A stretch of 64,000 nucleotides of DNA from Hygrocybe punicea (taxonomy: Eukaryota > Basidiomycota > Agaricomycetes > Agaricales > Hygrophoraceae), in contig OY744465.1 of the NCBI GenBank assembly GCA_963556145.1, positions 744,001 through 808,000 of the forward strand, in the 5' to 3' direction. A program made the position numbers and the translations under genes. A model generated the notes under the pieces. That model was given only the letters and a program-made list of their open reading frames with translations. It made no database searches and was not told the origin of the DNA. Below are positions 44,005-55,399 of the stretch, one piece after another (position 1 is the stretch's first letter; every line of letters begins with the position of its first letter).

Positions 44005-45861
44005 ATGCCTTCTCTCATAACTGTATAATTTTCCCCCGTTGCCTTGACGATTTAGTTGAAAAAGTTTTCAGACTATTGAAGATTTCAATCCCTTGATTCT
44101 CTACTCGCCTGGATGGAGGCAGGGCAATAGCTCTACAGATGGCCTCGCTAGCAAGTTTGTCTTCGAGCCTAACCCCACTCACCGTAACTTGCTGACGTGC
44201 ACGCACGCACACACACAACAGCTACTCTGCCAGCGCCTTTACGGCGTCGCCAGTCGCGAGTGTATCGGCTTCTTTTACTTTTCGAGGAACCTCAGTGACA
44301 ATATTTGGGGCAAAAAGAGGCAATCACGGTCCTTACACCGTTAGTGTCGATGGCACTGTGGCCTCCTTGAACGGCTTTTCGAGCGTGGAGACATTCCAAG
44401 TACCCCTTTACTCTCAAACTGGCATGCAAGCGGGCGAGCACACAGTCACTATCACTAATGGTAACGGGGTTACCTGGTTAGACATCGACTTCGTGAGTGT
44501 TTTGCTGGTTGGTTCATTGCCTAGGTCCAGGGTGGCTAAGAAAACACCGCCACGGTAGATTACTTGGTCGAATGACATTGGACAGAGTACCGATAAACTC
44601 TTGAATACTCTGGTGGATGACACAGACCCTCAATTTCTCTATCAACCGTCATCAGCTTGGTCCGACAACCCTCCCCACTTGGGCAGCTTCAGCGGTGGAT
44701 CTGGACAGTAAGTTAAGCTGCTGCTATTCCATGGTTCTGTTTCTGATATTAGTGATGATGATGATAGCTCTACTGCTTCCCAAGGCGCTACCGTTGACTT
44801 CAAGTTTACTGTGAGTTCATTTTTCGAGTCGTTGTTGTTGCATTCAACTTATTTCTTTTGCAGGGTTAGGTGTTCTGTTGCCAGCCTTGTCGGGAAGCTG
44901 ATTGTTCTTCAGGTGATGCGGTGGAATTGTATGGCACCGTCGGACCGAACAATTCCCCTTACTCTGTACAAGTCGATGGAGGACCATTGTCTAACTTCTC
45001 TGCCACAAAAGACTTGTTCGTTCCGCAAGTGTTGCTGTGTCGCGCAGATAATCTGGGATCCGGTAGTCATACGGTACAATTGCAGAACAATCAGGCATCA
45101 CCGGAGCAGGTTCTCCAGATCGACTACGCGCTTGTCTTTACGGCTAGTTCGGGGTCAACATCCGTCAAGTGAGTTCCTGTTGTTTTGGGGAATAAATTTA
45201 TTATAACTGGGGTTTATTATTTTAGTAACGGGGTATCTAGTAGTGGAATTAGGTATGTGATGACGCCTTGCGATGTTTGCCGTCCTTCTTACCTTGTATA
45301 TATTTCTGGAATTCCGACAGGTTGAGTACAGGTGGCCTCGCTGGTATTGTCGTCGCATTTGCTGTTCTCCTGGCTTCTATGCTCGGCATGTATATATTCC
45401 TACGACGGAAGTGGAGAATGAGGCCATCGGAACTGGAGACCAACTACTCCAAAGTGCCTACTGTCAGTCAGGAGAACACACCGGCATCGGTCACTGCGAC
45501 GACATTTACGGACCAAGCTCGGCATGCAACTTCTCCATCTACTGACTCGCGGAGTCTGGTGAGTTTTTTTCCGAACACAACGAAAAAGGAAAGACTTTTT
45601 TTAAAAAAAAAAAAAAACATAACCCAGTCTGGTAACTCGGCGGTCGTTCCGTATCCTCCAATGTTGACAAGCCAGTCAAGTTCCCAAAAGGGCAGCCGGA
45701 CGCTTACTACTGTGAATCCCATGCCGTCTCTTCCTGCAGGGCCATCGCTCTCGCAAATCGAACAGCCTGCAGGTGACACTGACAGTGCGGCAGATCAAGG
45801 TTATGGGGTTGCACGCACCCAGGCACCACCGAATTATTCACAGGCGATGGGGAAGGTGTAA
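44005..45861 (+). CDS. Single-pass membrane protein with repeated beta-rich ectodomain modules
   Basis: Typical agaricomycete surface protein: ectodomain, one transmembrane helix, long cytosolic tail; role unknown, possibly wall sensing. Exons: 44005-44022, 44072-44154, 44222-44492, 44559-44707, 44768-44810, 44870-45168, 45226-45252 (27-nt micro-exon), 45321-45558 and 45628-45861; total 1362 nt, 453 aa, no stop. Module 1: FTFRGTSVTIFGAKRGNHGP and VSVDG..HTVTITN..WLDIDF. Module 2: DAVELYGTVGPNNSPYSVQV and RADNLGSGSHTVQLQN..LQIDYALVF. The membrane helix is GLAGIVVAFAVLLASMLGMY, followed by basic FLRRKWRM. No signal peptide is seen at this start, so the true first exon may be missing. Confidence 0.75.
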
Positions 45862-46026
45862 GTAGCACTAGGCATGAAGCTTCGGGACAGTTTGTATGAT
45901 AAATAATGTTCGTATAAGTAACCTGCAAGGGTGCCACTATTTCGTGCTGTGCAAAACTTTTGGTAGCCTGTTAGTGATCTTGGCACTCACAGGAGACCGA
46001 CGAGGATTTTTTGTGATCAAATATTA

Positions 46027-46785
46027 TGCAAATATCCAGTCATATTTTATTGCTATTTTCATATATAATGACATTTTGAAAAACAAATCTTTTCAAGAAG
46101 GAGGTCCTAGTAAAATGATAAGTTGTGAAATACTGCACCAAATTACATAGTCTAAGAGGGACAGTTTGTCTATGTTCTAAGGGCCATCTTTCCCTCTATT
46201 TACAATCTCAAAATATGTGTTATATAAAAAGTTATAGGTGAATTGTTGATTTGAGTCATTGCAACTTGTACAATGAATATCTTTACAAGAAATGCTTGGA
46301 TTGGCATGGTTGTAGAGAGAAAGTTGTTCTATTTTTCAAGGGCTACAAGGGCCCATACCGCGTTTTTCTGTACTTTGAAATTTCGAAGGAGAATTACACA
46401 AAAACAACCTCTGTATAAATAACATTACAATAATCTGCTAAAGTCCAAAATACAAGAAAACACGGTATGGGCCCTTGTAGCCCTTGGAAAATAGAACAAC
46501 TTTCTCTCTACAACCATGCCAATCCAAGCATTTCTTGTAAAGATATTCATTGTACAAGTTGCAATGACTCAAATCAACAATTCACCTATAACTTTTTATA
46601 TAACACATATTTTGAGATTGTAAATAGAGGGAAAGATGGCCCTTAGAACATAGACAAACCGTCCCTCTTAGACTATGTAATTTGGTGCAGTATTTCACAA
46701 CTTATCATTTTACTAGGACCTCCTTCTTGAAAAGATTTGTTTTTCAAAATGTCATTATATATGAAAATAGCAATAAATCTATTTG
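46027..46785. repeat. Large palindromic (foldback) element
   Basis: Two inverted arms of about 360 bp meet near 46400. Outer marks are TATTGCTATTTTCATATATA (left) and its inverse (right). Inner marks are GGGCCCATACCGCG-like and CACGGTATGGGCCC. No coding capacity. The arms share GAAATACTGCA with the CAGCTGTTT foldback family but the ends differ. Limits are approximate. Confidence 0.65.
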
Positions 46786-47252
46786 CATTGTTATCTTGGT
46801 TGTGAAAATATTGTGTTATCTAAATGTGGTATTCATATGGAAAATAGTGAATACAGAAAATACAATTATTTATATCTTTGTTGTTTTCATTATTGTGTAC
46901 ATGTATTCAGAAAAAAGAAAAAGACCCAAATATTTAGAATTTCTGGCCGAATATCTGTGGATCTTATTGTCAGGCAGATATTTGGTCTCCAGATAATTCA
47001 GGCACAAGCCAGGTCCCAATTATCTGGAGACCTAATAGTCTAAAATTCTGCCCTCACAATAAAAGCCATAGATATCAGTCTATAAATCCTAAATATTTGA
47101 CTCATTTTCTCTTTTATGAATACATGTTCACAATAATGAAAACAATAAAGGCCTAAATAATTGTAATTTCTATATGCACTATTTTCTGTATGAATACCAC
47201 TTTCAGATAATATTATTTTCTGCCACATTTTTTACAAGTGAGATAACAACAC
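46786..47252. repeat. Second palindromic element, adjacent to the first
   Basis: Inverted arms with GTGGTATTCATA..GAAAATAGTG on the left (46.83 kb) and the inverse near 47.2 kb. The centre is near 47010, where TCTCCAGATAAT faces ATTATCTGGAGA. AT-rich, no gene. Confidence 0.6.
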
Positions 47253-48017
47253 AAGTAGTTTCAAAATGTGACGGGATATCTGTGTATTATTTGATGGCAA
47301 AAAATCCTCATCCATCTCCTGTGTCACTGAAATTTTTTAAGTTTAAGAAAATTTAAAGTAATTATTTATTGTGCTTGTCACATGACTGGGTGTGTGACAA
47401 ATATAACTCAATTGAACATGAAACTTTGAATTGACATAACTCAATCAAGTCTGCATGAATTGACATGAAATTTGAAATAGAAGTTGTTGTATATATTGCC
47501 TTGGTGTTGGTAGTGTAAAATAGACCAATTTTTGGCTTCTTGAAGTTTACATTTTGGATGCTTTTAGATGATCTTCAACCCAATATGGCCATAAGATATG
47601 GAGAATCAAATGGCATAGTTTAAAATTGTGATATACACCTGCCTCAACATATCTTTGGAGTGTTCTCAAATTCTTAGAACAATCTGGCATCATTCAGAAT
47701 GATAGCAGCTGTTGGATCTCTGGGCACCCACAACATATTCAGTAGTGTAACAGCTGCCATTGTTCAGAATTATACCAGCTTGTTTCAAGAACTTGTATTA
47801 TGTTTTTCAACTCCACAACTCCGATCCAACTCTGTTATCCACCATGATGATTCTGCATTACCACACCTTCCTTTTTTCATTTCCTTTTGCCTTTTGCCTT
47901 CTTTTGGGCATTATTGTTTATTCTTGTTCTTGTCTCCTTTTTATCCTTTCTTCTAGAACAATCCAGACCAACCATGGACACATCTCCACGTGACCTTGCT
48001 GTACCCAAATAGTCCCC

Positions 48018-48248
48018 TTGCCAATGGACATCACTCTCATTGTCCTTGCTGTACAACATACTGTCGTCCCAAACCAATACACAATGGCGATCCTCACCAA
48101 ACAGTTTATAACTGTGATGATCATTGGTGCCATAGCGATCACCTTCCTGATTGGTTTCTACATCATCATGATTTGCCTCTGGAAAAGGCAACCTTCCTTC
48201 ATTGATGAAACCAACATCTGCCTCAACAGTATACCAAAACATAATTGA
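48018..48248 (+). other. Short ORF with one predicted membrane helix
   Basis: A 76-aa frame: MPMDITLIVLAVQ, then FITVMIIGAIAITFLIGFYI as a strong hydrophobic helix, a charged KRQ and a polar tail. It lies in the interior of the long-inverted-repeat structure and its second half is duplicated just downstream. No family recognised. It may be chance. Confidence 0.2.
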
Positions 48249-48375
48249 CTGGTGCCATAGCGATCACCTTCCTGATTGGTTTCTACATCATCATGATTTG
48301 CCTCTGGAAAAGGCAACCTTCCTTCATTGATGAAACCAACATCTGCCTCAACAGTATACCAAAACATAATTGACA
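48126..48375. repeat. Perfect or near-perfect 125-bp tandem duplication
   Basis: The unit starting GGTGCCATAGCGATCACC at 48126 repeats at 48251, ending in CAAAACATAATTGA both times. High identity indicates a recent event. Confidence 0.9.
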
Positions 48376-49349
48376 ATTTCCATTTCCAGATATGTGGTTT
48401 CCACTTTTGTATCCCATGCCTACCATTATCCTCTCTGACTATCTGATGACATTCCTCACCTGCATGTATACTCTAAACAATCCTTGATCACAAGACATTT
48501 CACTGTTCCCTCTAACCTGACCATCGCTGAAACACACACCTTCAGACATTGACCACAGACCATGCAACTTCCCAATACAGTGAACCAACCCCTATTGTGT
48601 ATTGTTCACATGTCATTGCTTCAATGCAGTACCAGAATACTTGTTCCCACAGCTTGTCACCTGTGCCATGACTTGAAACCTGGACCCACATTCATTAATC
48701 CTTTTTCATTCTAACCTTGATACCTCCCACACTCATTTATAACAATACCCTTTCTTGGACAAATACCAACATGAGGTGGACCTCATTGTTCCACACACAG
48801 GACAAGACATCGCCCCTCAATATGTCATTGACACAGACATCGTCATCCAGCACAGCATACACTGTTTGCATGTCTATCCTCAATTATCCCACCGTCCTAG
48901 TTGGTTTTTCCCCAGCACATTCCTTTGTTTTCTTTCATACCGACCTTGCCGCTATATCCACACTACCTCAAGACACTCCCTTCACCAATCCCACACTGGA
49001 CAATGCCTCTCTCCAACCTGACCATGCAATGCACTTTCCAGACTGTGCACTTGCCCATTACAGCAAGTGTAGACCCCAAATTGGCAATTCTGCATATCAC
49101 ATGATCTGATGACAAATCATCCAAGTCATCCGGACCTCTTCCATCCCTCAATGACACCCAGGCCTCCAGTTGGATCACGAGAACATCGACATGAGGACGC
49201 CTCATGTCTGCCTCATGGTGAACACATGTGTAGTTTGACTTACTGTAGCCTCATGGTTGGACTTCTGTTTACCTCTCCTCAAGACCAGTCACTATATCTA
49301 CTGTTCTTGTAGTTGGTTGGGACTTTTTCTTCTTTTCTCTTCTTTACAT

Positions 49350-49506
49350 TGTAGTAGGGACTAGGGTCCCTACTGGGTGCCTCAGTGGTCTCGGGTGGTG
49401 TGACAAGCTGAAGTCTCATAAGCTATTTACACAAAAGGTAATCCTATGGAATGTGGGAACAGTCACGTGATCTACTAGTAGTAGTGGGGCACTACCCACT
49501 ACTACA
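49350..49506. repeat. Left 157-bp LTR of TRIM-like element
   Basis: Starts TGTAGTAGGG and ends CCACTACTACA. It differs from the right copy at three positions, all transitions. Confidence 0.75.
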
Positions 49507-51014
49507 TGTACCCCCCTTGAAAAAAACAGTGGCATCCTCGCCACTGTGAAGCCAAAAGACCAACACTTACAAAACTCCCAAACTCCAACTCAAAACTCTG
49601 ACTCTGTCAAGGACTTATGAAACGCTGCCAACAGGTATGCCCCCTGGTGGACGCCACCACCAGCTCAAGATACCATTCATCGACCAAATCGCCTGTGCTC
49701 AGAGCGTAACTCTTGAAAAAACGTGGGAGACTTCATAGCGTGGTGTGGCAAAGGTGGGGGTACGAAGATGACTGGATTTGGGTGAATGCAGATGGGGAAC
49801 TAGGAAAGACTAGGTATTAATGGCAAAGACATGGAAAGGCTCTGGGGGTCTCAAAATGGAGGAGGTCGCTCATGTGGGGTGGCAACAGGATACTTGATGC
49901 TTTAGAACATAGAACGCATGAAGAGTTGAGGAAATATCTAAAATGGGGGGGGGGACTCAAAATGGGCGTTGGGGTGTCCAGAGGGTGCAGGAATGGTGCT
50001 CTTGGGGTGATGACAGGGTGCTCAGTGCTTTGCAGCATGGGATGAGGATGCGGGGAGCTGGGCAAGTGCGTTCGCATGGGTGGGTGGTGAAAAACCGGGG
50101 TCGACTGACGACGATGCCGTGGGTCCATGAGGTGGCCATAAAGGCCGGCGACCATTCGTTTGGGATGGTGTGAGGGGATGGGGGCTTTTGGAATGCCGTG
50201 TGAGGGTCCGTGGGGTTGGGTGGGTGGACTGAATGGCCTGAGTATGCGAAAGACAGGGGCTAAGGGCATGGTGACGTGGCGAATCCATGGGTGGCCGTAA
50301 AGGCTGGCGAACATTCGTTTGGAATTGTGTGAGTGAACAGGGATGTCTGGTATGTGGAACGGGGGTTCGTGGGGCTGACCGCGTGTGCTGAGGGGCTTGG
50401 GTACACGGAGAACAGGGTCAAACTTCGGTGACATGGTGAAATGTGGGGGCTCTAAAATGGTGAGGTTGGCTCATGTGGGGCATACACGGGGGTGCACGGG
50501 GCTCTAGGACGTGTGTTGTGAGTGCTAAGGGCGCTTTGAGCGCGCGTACATTGCTTGAGAACTGTAAAAAAATGTTTTGGAATACTGTGATGCGGAAAAG
50601 GTATCCTCGCTGTGAAGATGCGTGTGATTGGTGCAACACAGCTTAGCGTGGGTCTTGGGGGCATTTATCGTAGGCATGGGGGCTCTTACGAGTGTGTCTT
50701 GGTGGTGAACTGTGAAAAATGTCGCTTGAACACGGTGACGTGGCGGTGTGCGTGTTGGCTGTTTTGCCCCATAAAAGGAGCGGTGATGGCGCTTCGTGAG
50801 ACGTGAGGGCTTGTGGGCTATCTAACGAGTACGCTGGTGGCCATGTGGCCAGCTGTGGACAAAAAAATGGGCACTGCCCTAGAACTGGGTGGTGAGACCA
50901 TGTGAAAAAACTGTAGGCTCAAGAAAACAAGTAAAAAAGCTCAAAAAGGGCTCAAAAAAGCTGGAGAATGGTGAGAACAGCAAGGGTGAGACGAATCACA
51001 CTCTCATCACCAGG

Positions 51015-51171
51015 TGTAGTAGGGACTAGGGTCCCTACTGGGTGCCTCAGTGGTCTCAGGTGGTGTGACAAGCTGAAGTCTCATAAGCTATCTACACAAA
51101 AGGTAATCCTACGGAATGTGGGAACAGTCACGTGATCTACTAGTAGTAGTGGGGCACTACCCACTACTACA
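51015..51171. repeat. Right 157-bp LTR of TRIM-like element
   Basis: Direct copy of 49350-49506, followed by ACAT. Confidence 0.75.
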
Positions 51172-52360
51172 ACATTTAGTCTGGTTCTTGGGGCAGACCC
51201 TCTTATCTTGGGTAACCCCCATGGCTCGCAATGACATTAGACTATGACCCCCCTCTTAGCAGTATTGCCTTAGTTGTATGCAACAATGAAAACTGCTGTC
51301 CTCCCCCTGGAAACTGACCCCCTAGTTAAGTTGATTGTTGCTGGAGCCCACTGAAGAAGTGATCCATAACAACTTGGAAGCACTGAGAAGACATGCTGGG
51401 GTAGGTGTATGTCACAATTTTACACCATGCCATTTGATTCTCTACATGTTGTGGTCATATTACTGTGAAGATCACCTAAAATCACCCAAAATGTGAATTT
51501 CAAGAAGCTGAAAATTGGACTATTTCACACTACCAACACTGAGGCAATATATACAATGACTTCTATTTCAAATTTCATGTCAATCCATGCAGGATTGATT
51601 TAGTTATGTCAATTCAATGTTTCATGTTCAATTGAGTTATATTTGTCACACCACCAAGTCATGTGATAAGAAAAATAACTTGTGAAATACTAATTTGGAA
51701 AGTTGTACCATTTTTGAATGGCCATCAGCTCCACTAATCAACTCTGCTTAAGGAGCACATGAATAGCCAGATATCAGAGCTTGTTCTGTCCAGCTTGAAG
51801 CCAGGAGAGAACAAGTCCATATGAATTTTGTGTGTACAATTGGTGTAACAAAAACAATGTACAGGGAGGGAAGGTGGGATAACTTTGAGAATAAAAAATA
51901 ATTTGTTAGGATCTGAGTGAGTGATTTGATGAACATTGAAATAAGGAAACTGAAGATTTCGAGTACACTACCTGGGTGATGTGATGTGGTGAGCAATGAG
52001 GAGGTATTAGACATTCAAACTGATCTCATCCCATTATATATTACATAATCCATCAGTTCATATTTGCAGATCCCTTATTTAGACATCTCAGTATTGCCAT
52101 ACAATAATACTGAGATATACAGATGCCTGACAAAAGTTTTGTCCATGTGCACTCAATATTACATGTGCCCACACTGAAAACACTCCACTATGATAGAAGA
52201 ACCTCTTTGTTGCTACTTTAATAATGTGTAGACCCTCCTTTCACCTCTAGCAAAGCCTTTACATGATTTGGCATACTCTCTATTAGATGGTGCAGCAGTT
52301 GCTGCTAGCTCCTAGGACCCCAGAGACCCTTAGCCAGTAGATTCTCTTTCCTGTAGTAGC

Positions 52361-53829
52361 TTAGTCATCCATTCCAGGGTTTTCCCCAGCTTCTCCCTCC
52401 CAGCCGCGGCTCCTCCTGAGCCTTTCCCCTGAGGTCTGGAGAGTCGTTCTCCAACGGTTAATAAAATCAATATCAATCTTTTCCCACTCTTCTAACAACG
52501 CCTCCTGCAACTTTGTGGCATTTTGAGGAATTTGGGGCCACCTGTTAACCCCAACCTTTAGTTTTTTCCAAATGTGCTCGATTGGATTCATATCAGGGGA
52601 CTGTGCTGGATGGAAAATAGTTTCCATGGATTGCACATTCTGGAATTCTTTGGCAAGTCAAGACCAATGAACCGGTGCTCCATCCTCCATCACTTTTGCA
52701 ATGCCTCGCTCCTCATAAATCTCCAAATAAAAGTCCCACAATGGTCCCACGAGTATCAGGTCCATGTAGTTGGCACCAGTCCGTCGATCCTTGGGCAGAA
52801 AGACAATTGGACCCTTCCAATTGTATGCAATGCATCCCCACACCATTACACTTGTTTGGCCAGATTTAAATGTTGGAACCAGGCACTTTTCATCATAAGC
52901 CTCACCAGGATACCTCCAAACACAACAAACTTGTGAATTTATCCCGAACTCGATGGTAGTGTTGCCACGACTATAGTTGGTCACTTTTCTTTTCTCTGCT
53001 CTACTGCCTTCAATAAAATACATAAAAATATAAAGAAAATTTCGAGGGGTAGCCTCTACATAGGTCTTGAGTTAGTACACTTAAACCTTTCTGTAATATG
53101 TAACCCATCATTGGATAAGTGACCAACTATGGTTTTTAGTCGCGACTAACATAGTCGCGACTAAAAACCATAGTTGGTCACTTATCCAATGATGGGTTAC
53201 ATATTACAGAAAGGTTTAAGTGTACTAACTCAAGACCTATGTAGAGGCTACCCCTCGAAATTTTCTTTATATTTTTATGTATTTTATTGAAGGCAGTAGA
53301 GCAGAGAAAAGAAAAGTGACCAACTATAGTCGTGGCAACACTACTCGATGGAACTTTCATCAGTCCAGATGATCTTTGTCCACTCTTCAGCACCCCATGA
53401 CTTCGTCTCTTCAGCCCATGCCAACCTCTGCTTCCTGTGATCTGGCTTGAGGAAGGGTTTTTCCCAAGCAATACAAGAAGAGATTCCAATGTTTTCAAGG
53501 GTCCTACACATAGTCCTTGCTGACACCAAGGCTAGAGAGGTTACATTGACAGCATTTGTCAAGTCAGCCAGCATTAAATGCTGATTTCCCTGAACCATTT
53601 GGGCTAAGTGATGGAATGTTCTCTCATCAACCTTCTTGGGCCGCCCCAATTGAGGAAGGTCATCATTGTGACCATGCATATGGTAGTTATTGACAATGCG
53701 GCAGACAGTCCAAATGAAGTAGCGAAATGTCATGGCAATTGCACTAGTGGGGATACACTGTTGAAACATGAGAAACATGGCATGTCATGCCTCAGGTGTG
53801 GTATTTTGGTCTCCCAATTCTTTGGGCAT
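52361..53829 (-). pseudogene. Tc1 transposase, interrupted
   Basis: Starts MPKELGDQNTTPEA, then a TGA where CGA is expected. Then come MFLMFQQ.., LGRPKKVDERTFHHLAQMV and KPDHRKQRLAWAEE, and the first catalytic Asp in IIWTDESSIE. Here a MITE intervenes. It resumes with FGINSQVCCVWR, SVMVWGCIAYNWKGPIVFL and the second Asp in VMEDGAPVHWS. A stop follows before AKEF. The Glu motif SPDMNPIEHIWKKLK is intact. All three catalytic residues are present, but two stops and the insertion inactivate it. Confidence 0.85.
52957..53343. mobile_element. hAT-type palindromic MITE inside the Tc1 transposase
   Basis: 387 bp, flanked by the 8-bp duplication CTCGATGG (52949-52956, 53344-53351). Termini TAGTGTTGCCACGACTATAG and inverse. 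The element is almost one perfect hairpin whose loop is near CGCGACTAACATAGTCGCG (53150). TAGNG ends and the 8-bp duplication assign it to hAT. Confidence 0.85.
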
Positions 53830-54073
53830 GGTTGATCAGAATAAAATTATGATACGCGTCAACAAAGTAGTAAATGCATCAATGTAATCATGTGATCGGT
53901 CAAAACTTTTGTCAGGCATCTGTACATTACACCTTCACCTTCCCTTATAACATAGGCTAACACATTCATTAGATTATCCCACTCTTAGGTATTATTAATA
54001 ATAGTATTGCCATACAACAATAATGAGATATTATCCCATTCTTAGTCAATTGGTTCACTGCCTCCAATAGGTT

Positions 54074-55194
54074 ATGAGCCCTGAAGCTGTGACTTTGTCG
54101 AGTTCCTCTGCAATCAAGCTAGTCAATCTCCCCAAGCTGAAAGATGATGGTTCAAATTGGATCACATACAAGGAGAGAATTCAGAACATGCTGACTCATA
54201 AGGGCTTCAGATGACATGTTACCGGCACAGCACAAAGACCAATTGAATTAGAATCAAGAGATGGAGAACTTTTCTTACCTGGCGGGATGGCACCACTCAC
54301 AGATGAAATTGATGAGCATGAGAAAAAGGCCGACAAGTACGCCCAAAAGGCAGCCTCAGTTTGAGAAGTCATTTATGAAACAATCACCAAATCAACTATT
54401 CTCCAAGTGAAAAATGAAACTACAGCAGCCCTCATTTGGCAGAAACTAACAACAATTTTTGAGGGCAAGGGTGACATGGTCCAGATGGACCTCCTCAACA
54501 AACTCCAAAACATGTCTTGCTCCGAAGATGCAGACGTTCATCGTAATCTATCAGATATGCTTGAGATCAAAGAAGAGCTGGCTGGAATGGGAATGTCACT
54601 CACTGATACCCAATTCTCAGCTATCATTCGCAGCTCCTTACCCCCTAGCTACCAACCACTCCTCACTGCGATGAGTACAGCTGCCTGACTCACTGGAAAA
54701 CCCTTTTCCAGCAATGTTTTGATCCAAGAGGTCAATGAAGAAGCTGACCAACAGAGGGTAGCAAAGAACACCAACAAAGTGGCCAAGAACACTGCCATGG
54801 CCACCTCACAGAGGCCAAAAAGTCAAAAAGGAAAACCAAGCGGAAAACAATGCACTAACTGCAAAAGACATGGACACAAGGATAAGGACTGCTATCAGCC
54901 AGGGGGAGTCAAGGAGGGACAGGCACTGTGGCAGAAGAGGACAAATGAGAAGACAGCAAATGCTGTGGAGGCAAACGAGGATGAGAACATTGCCTTGGTT
55001 GTCATACCAGGCCCAGATGATGGGATAGAAAATGTCACACTGGCTGTTACCTCTGACATCCATATGGAAGCCGAGGCCTTAGCAGCCTCACCAGAACACC
55101 CCAGCATCATCATAGAAGTGGCACATCCAGATACTTCTCCCCCAGATCATGCTAAGTTCACCAACCTCATCACTATACACACCTTACTGCATAT
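54074..55194 (+). pseudogene. Copia-type gag fragment
   Basis: One frame from the ATG in GTTATGAGCC with KLVNLPKLKDDGSNWITYKE, LIWQKLTTIFEGKGDMVQMD, DADVHRNLSDMLEIKEELAG and SAIIRSSLPPSYQPLL. It continues to RPKSQKGKPSGKQ and the knuckle CTNCKRHGHKDKDC. TGA stops near 54213, 54362 and 54687 break it; each fits CGA-to-TGA. It is cut at 55194 by the hAT element, and the same frame resumes after 62071 for a short distance (FSTTHGSAEM). Protease, integrase and RT are not present. Confidence 0.8.
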
Positions 55195-55399
55195 TAGGGA
55201 CTACCATGGATGCCGGTCATCCGGATGAACATCCACGGATGACATAAGTGGATGGATATATATGGATATGGATGTGAGGTCACGGATATCCACGGATATC
55301 CGGATGCTTATCTTCTCCAACTCCTTGTCCAGCTCCTCCTGTGGCTCCTCTCGTCTACTTCCTGTGACACCCTGTGCCGTGACCGTCTCTCCTGCCCAA

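Larger units (their letters stand above)
49350..51171. mobile_element. TRIM/LARD-like non-autonomous LTR element
   Basis: 1.82 kb bounded by direct 157-bp repeats, with ACAT just outside both ends (49346-49349 and 51172-51175) as a probable target duplication. The single copies lack their own duplications, which argues for LTRs rather than two MITEs. The interior (1.5 kb) has imperfect repeats of about 180 bp between 50.1 and 50.45 kb (GGCCATAAAGGC / GGCCGTAAAGGC). It has no gag or pol. A 205-aa minus-strand frame reflects these repeats. No convincing primer-binding site was seen. Confidence 0.65.
47350..51690. mobile_element. 4.3-kb structure with ~300-bp long inverted arms
   Basis: The stretch 47360-47665 is about 85% identical by eye to the reverse complement of 51398-51685. 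Landmarks are TTGTCACATGACTGGG, AACTCAATTGAACATGAAAC and GAAATTTGAAATAGAAGT. Between the arms lie 1.7 kb of low-coding DNA and an LTR-type element (49350-51171). It could be a large foldback transposon or two insertions of one repeat in opposite directions. No transposase is seen. Confidence 0.5.
52120..53922 (-). mobile_element. Tc1-like DNA transposon
   Basis: Ends are CAGATGCCTGACAAAAGTTT and its inverse, with TA on both sides (52118-52119, 53923-53924). It encodes a DD34E-type transposase on the minus strand, interrupted by a 387-bp MITE. It sits in sequence repeated on both flanks (TATTGCCATACAA..ATAAT near 52.09 and 54.01 kb), which may be part of a Copia LTR region. Total 1803 bp including the MITE. 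Confidence 0.85.

Noticed and set aside
49817..50434. 205-aa Pro/His-rich minus-strand ORF
   Set aside because: Caused by imperfect tandem repeats inside the TRIM-like element; no conserved domain.
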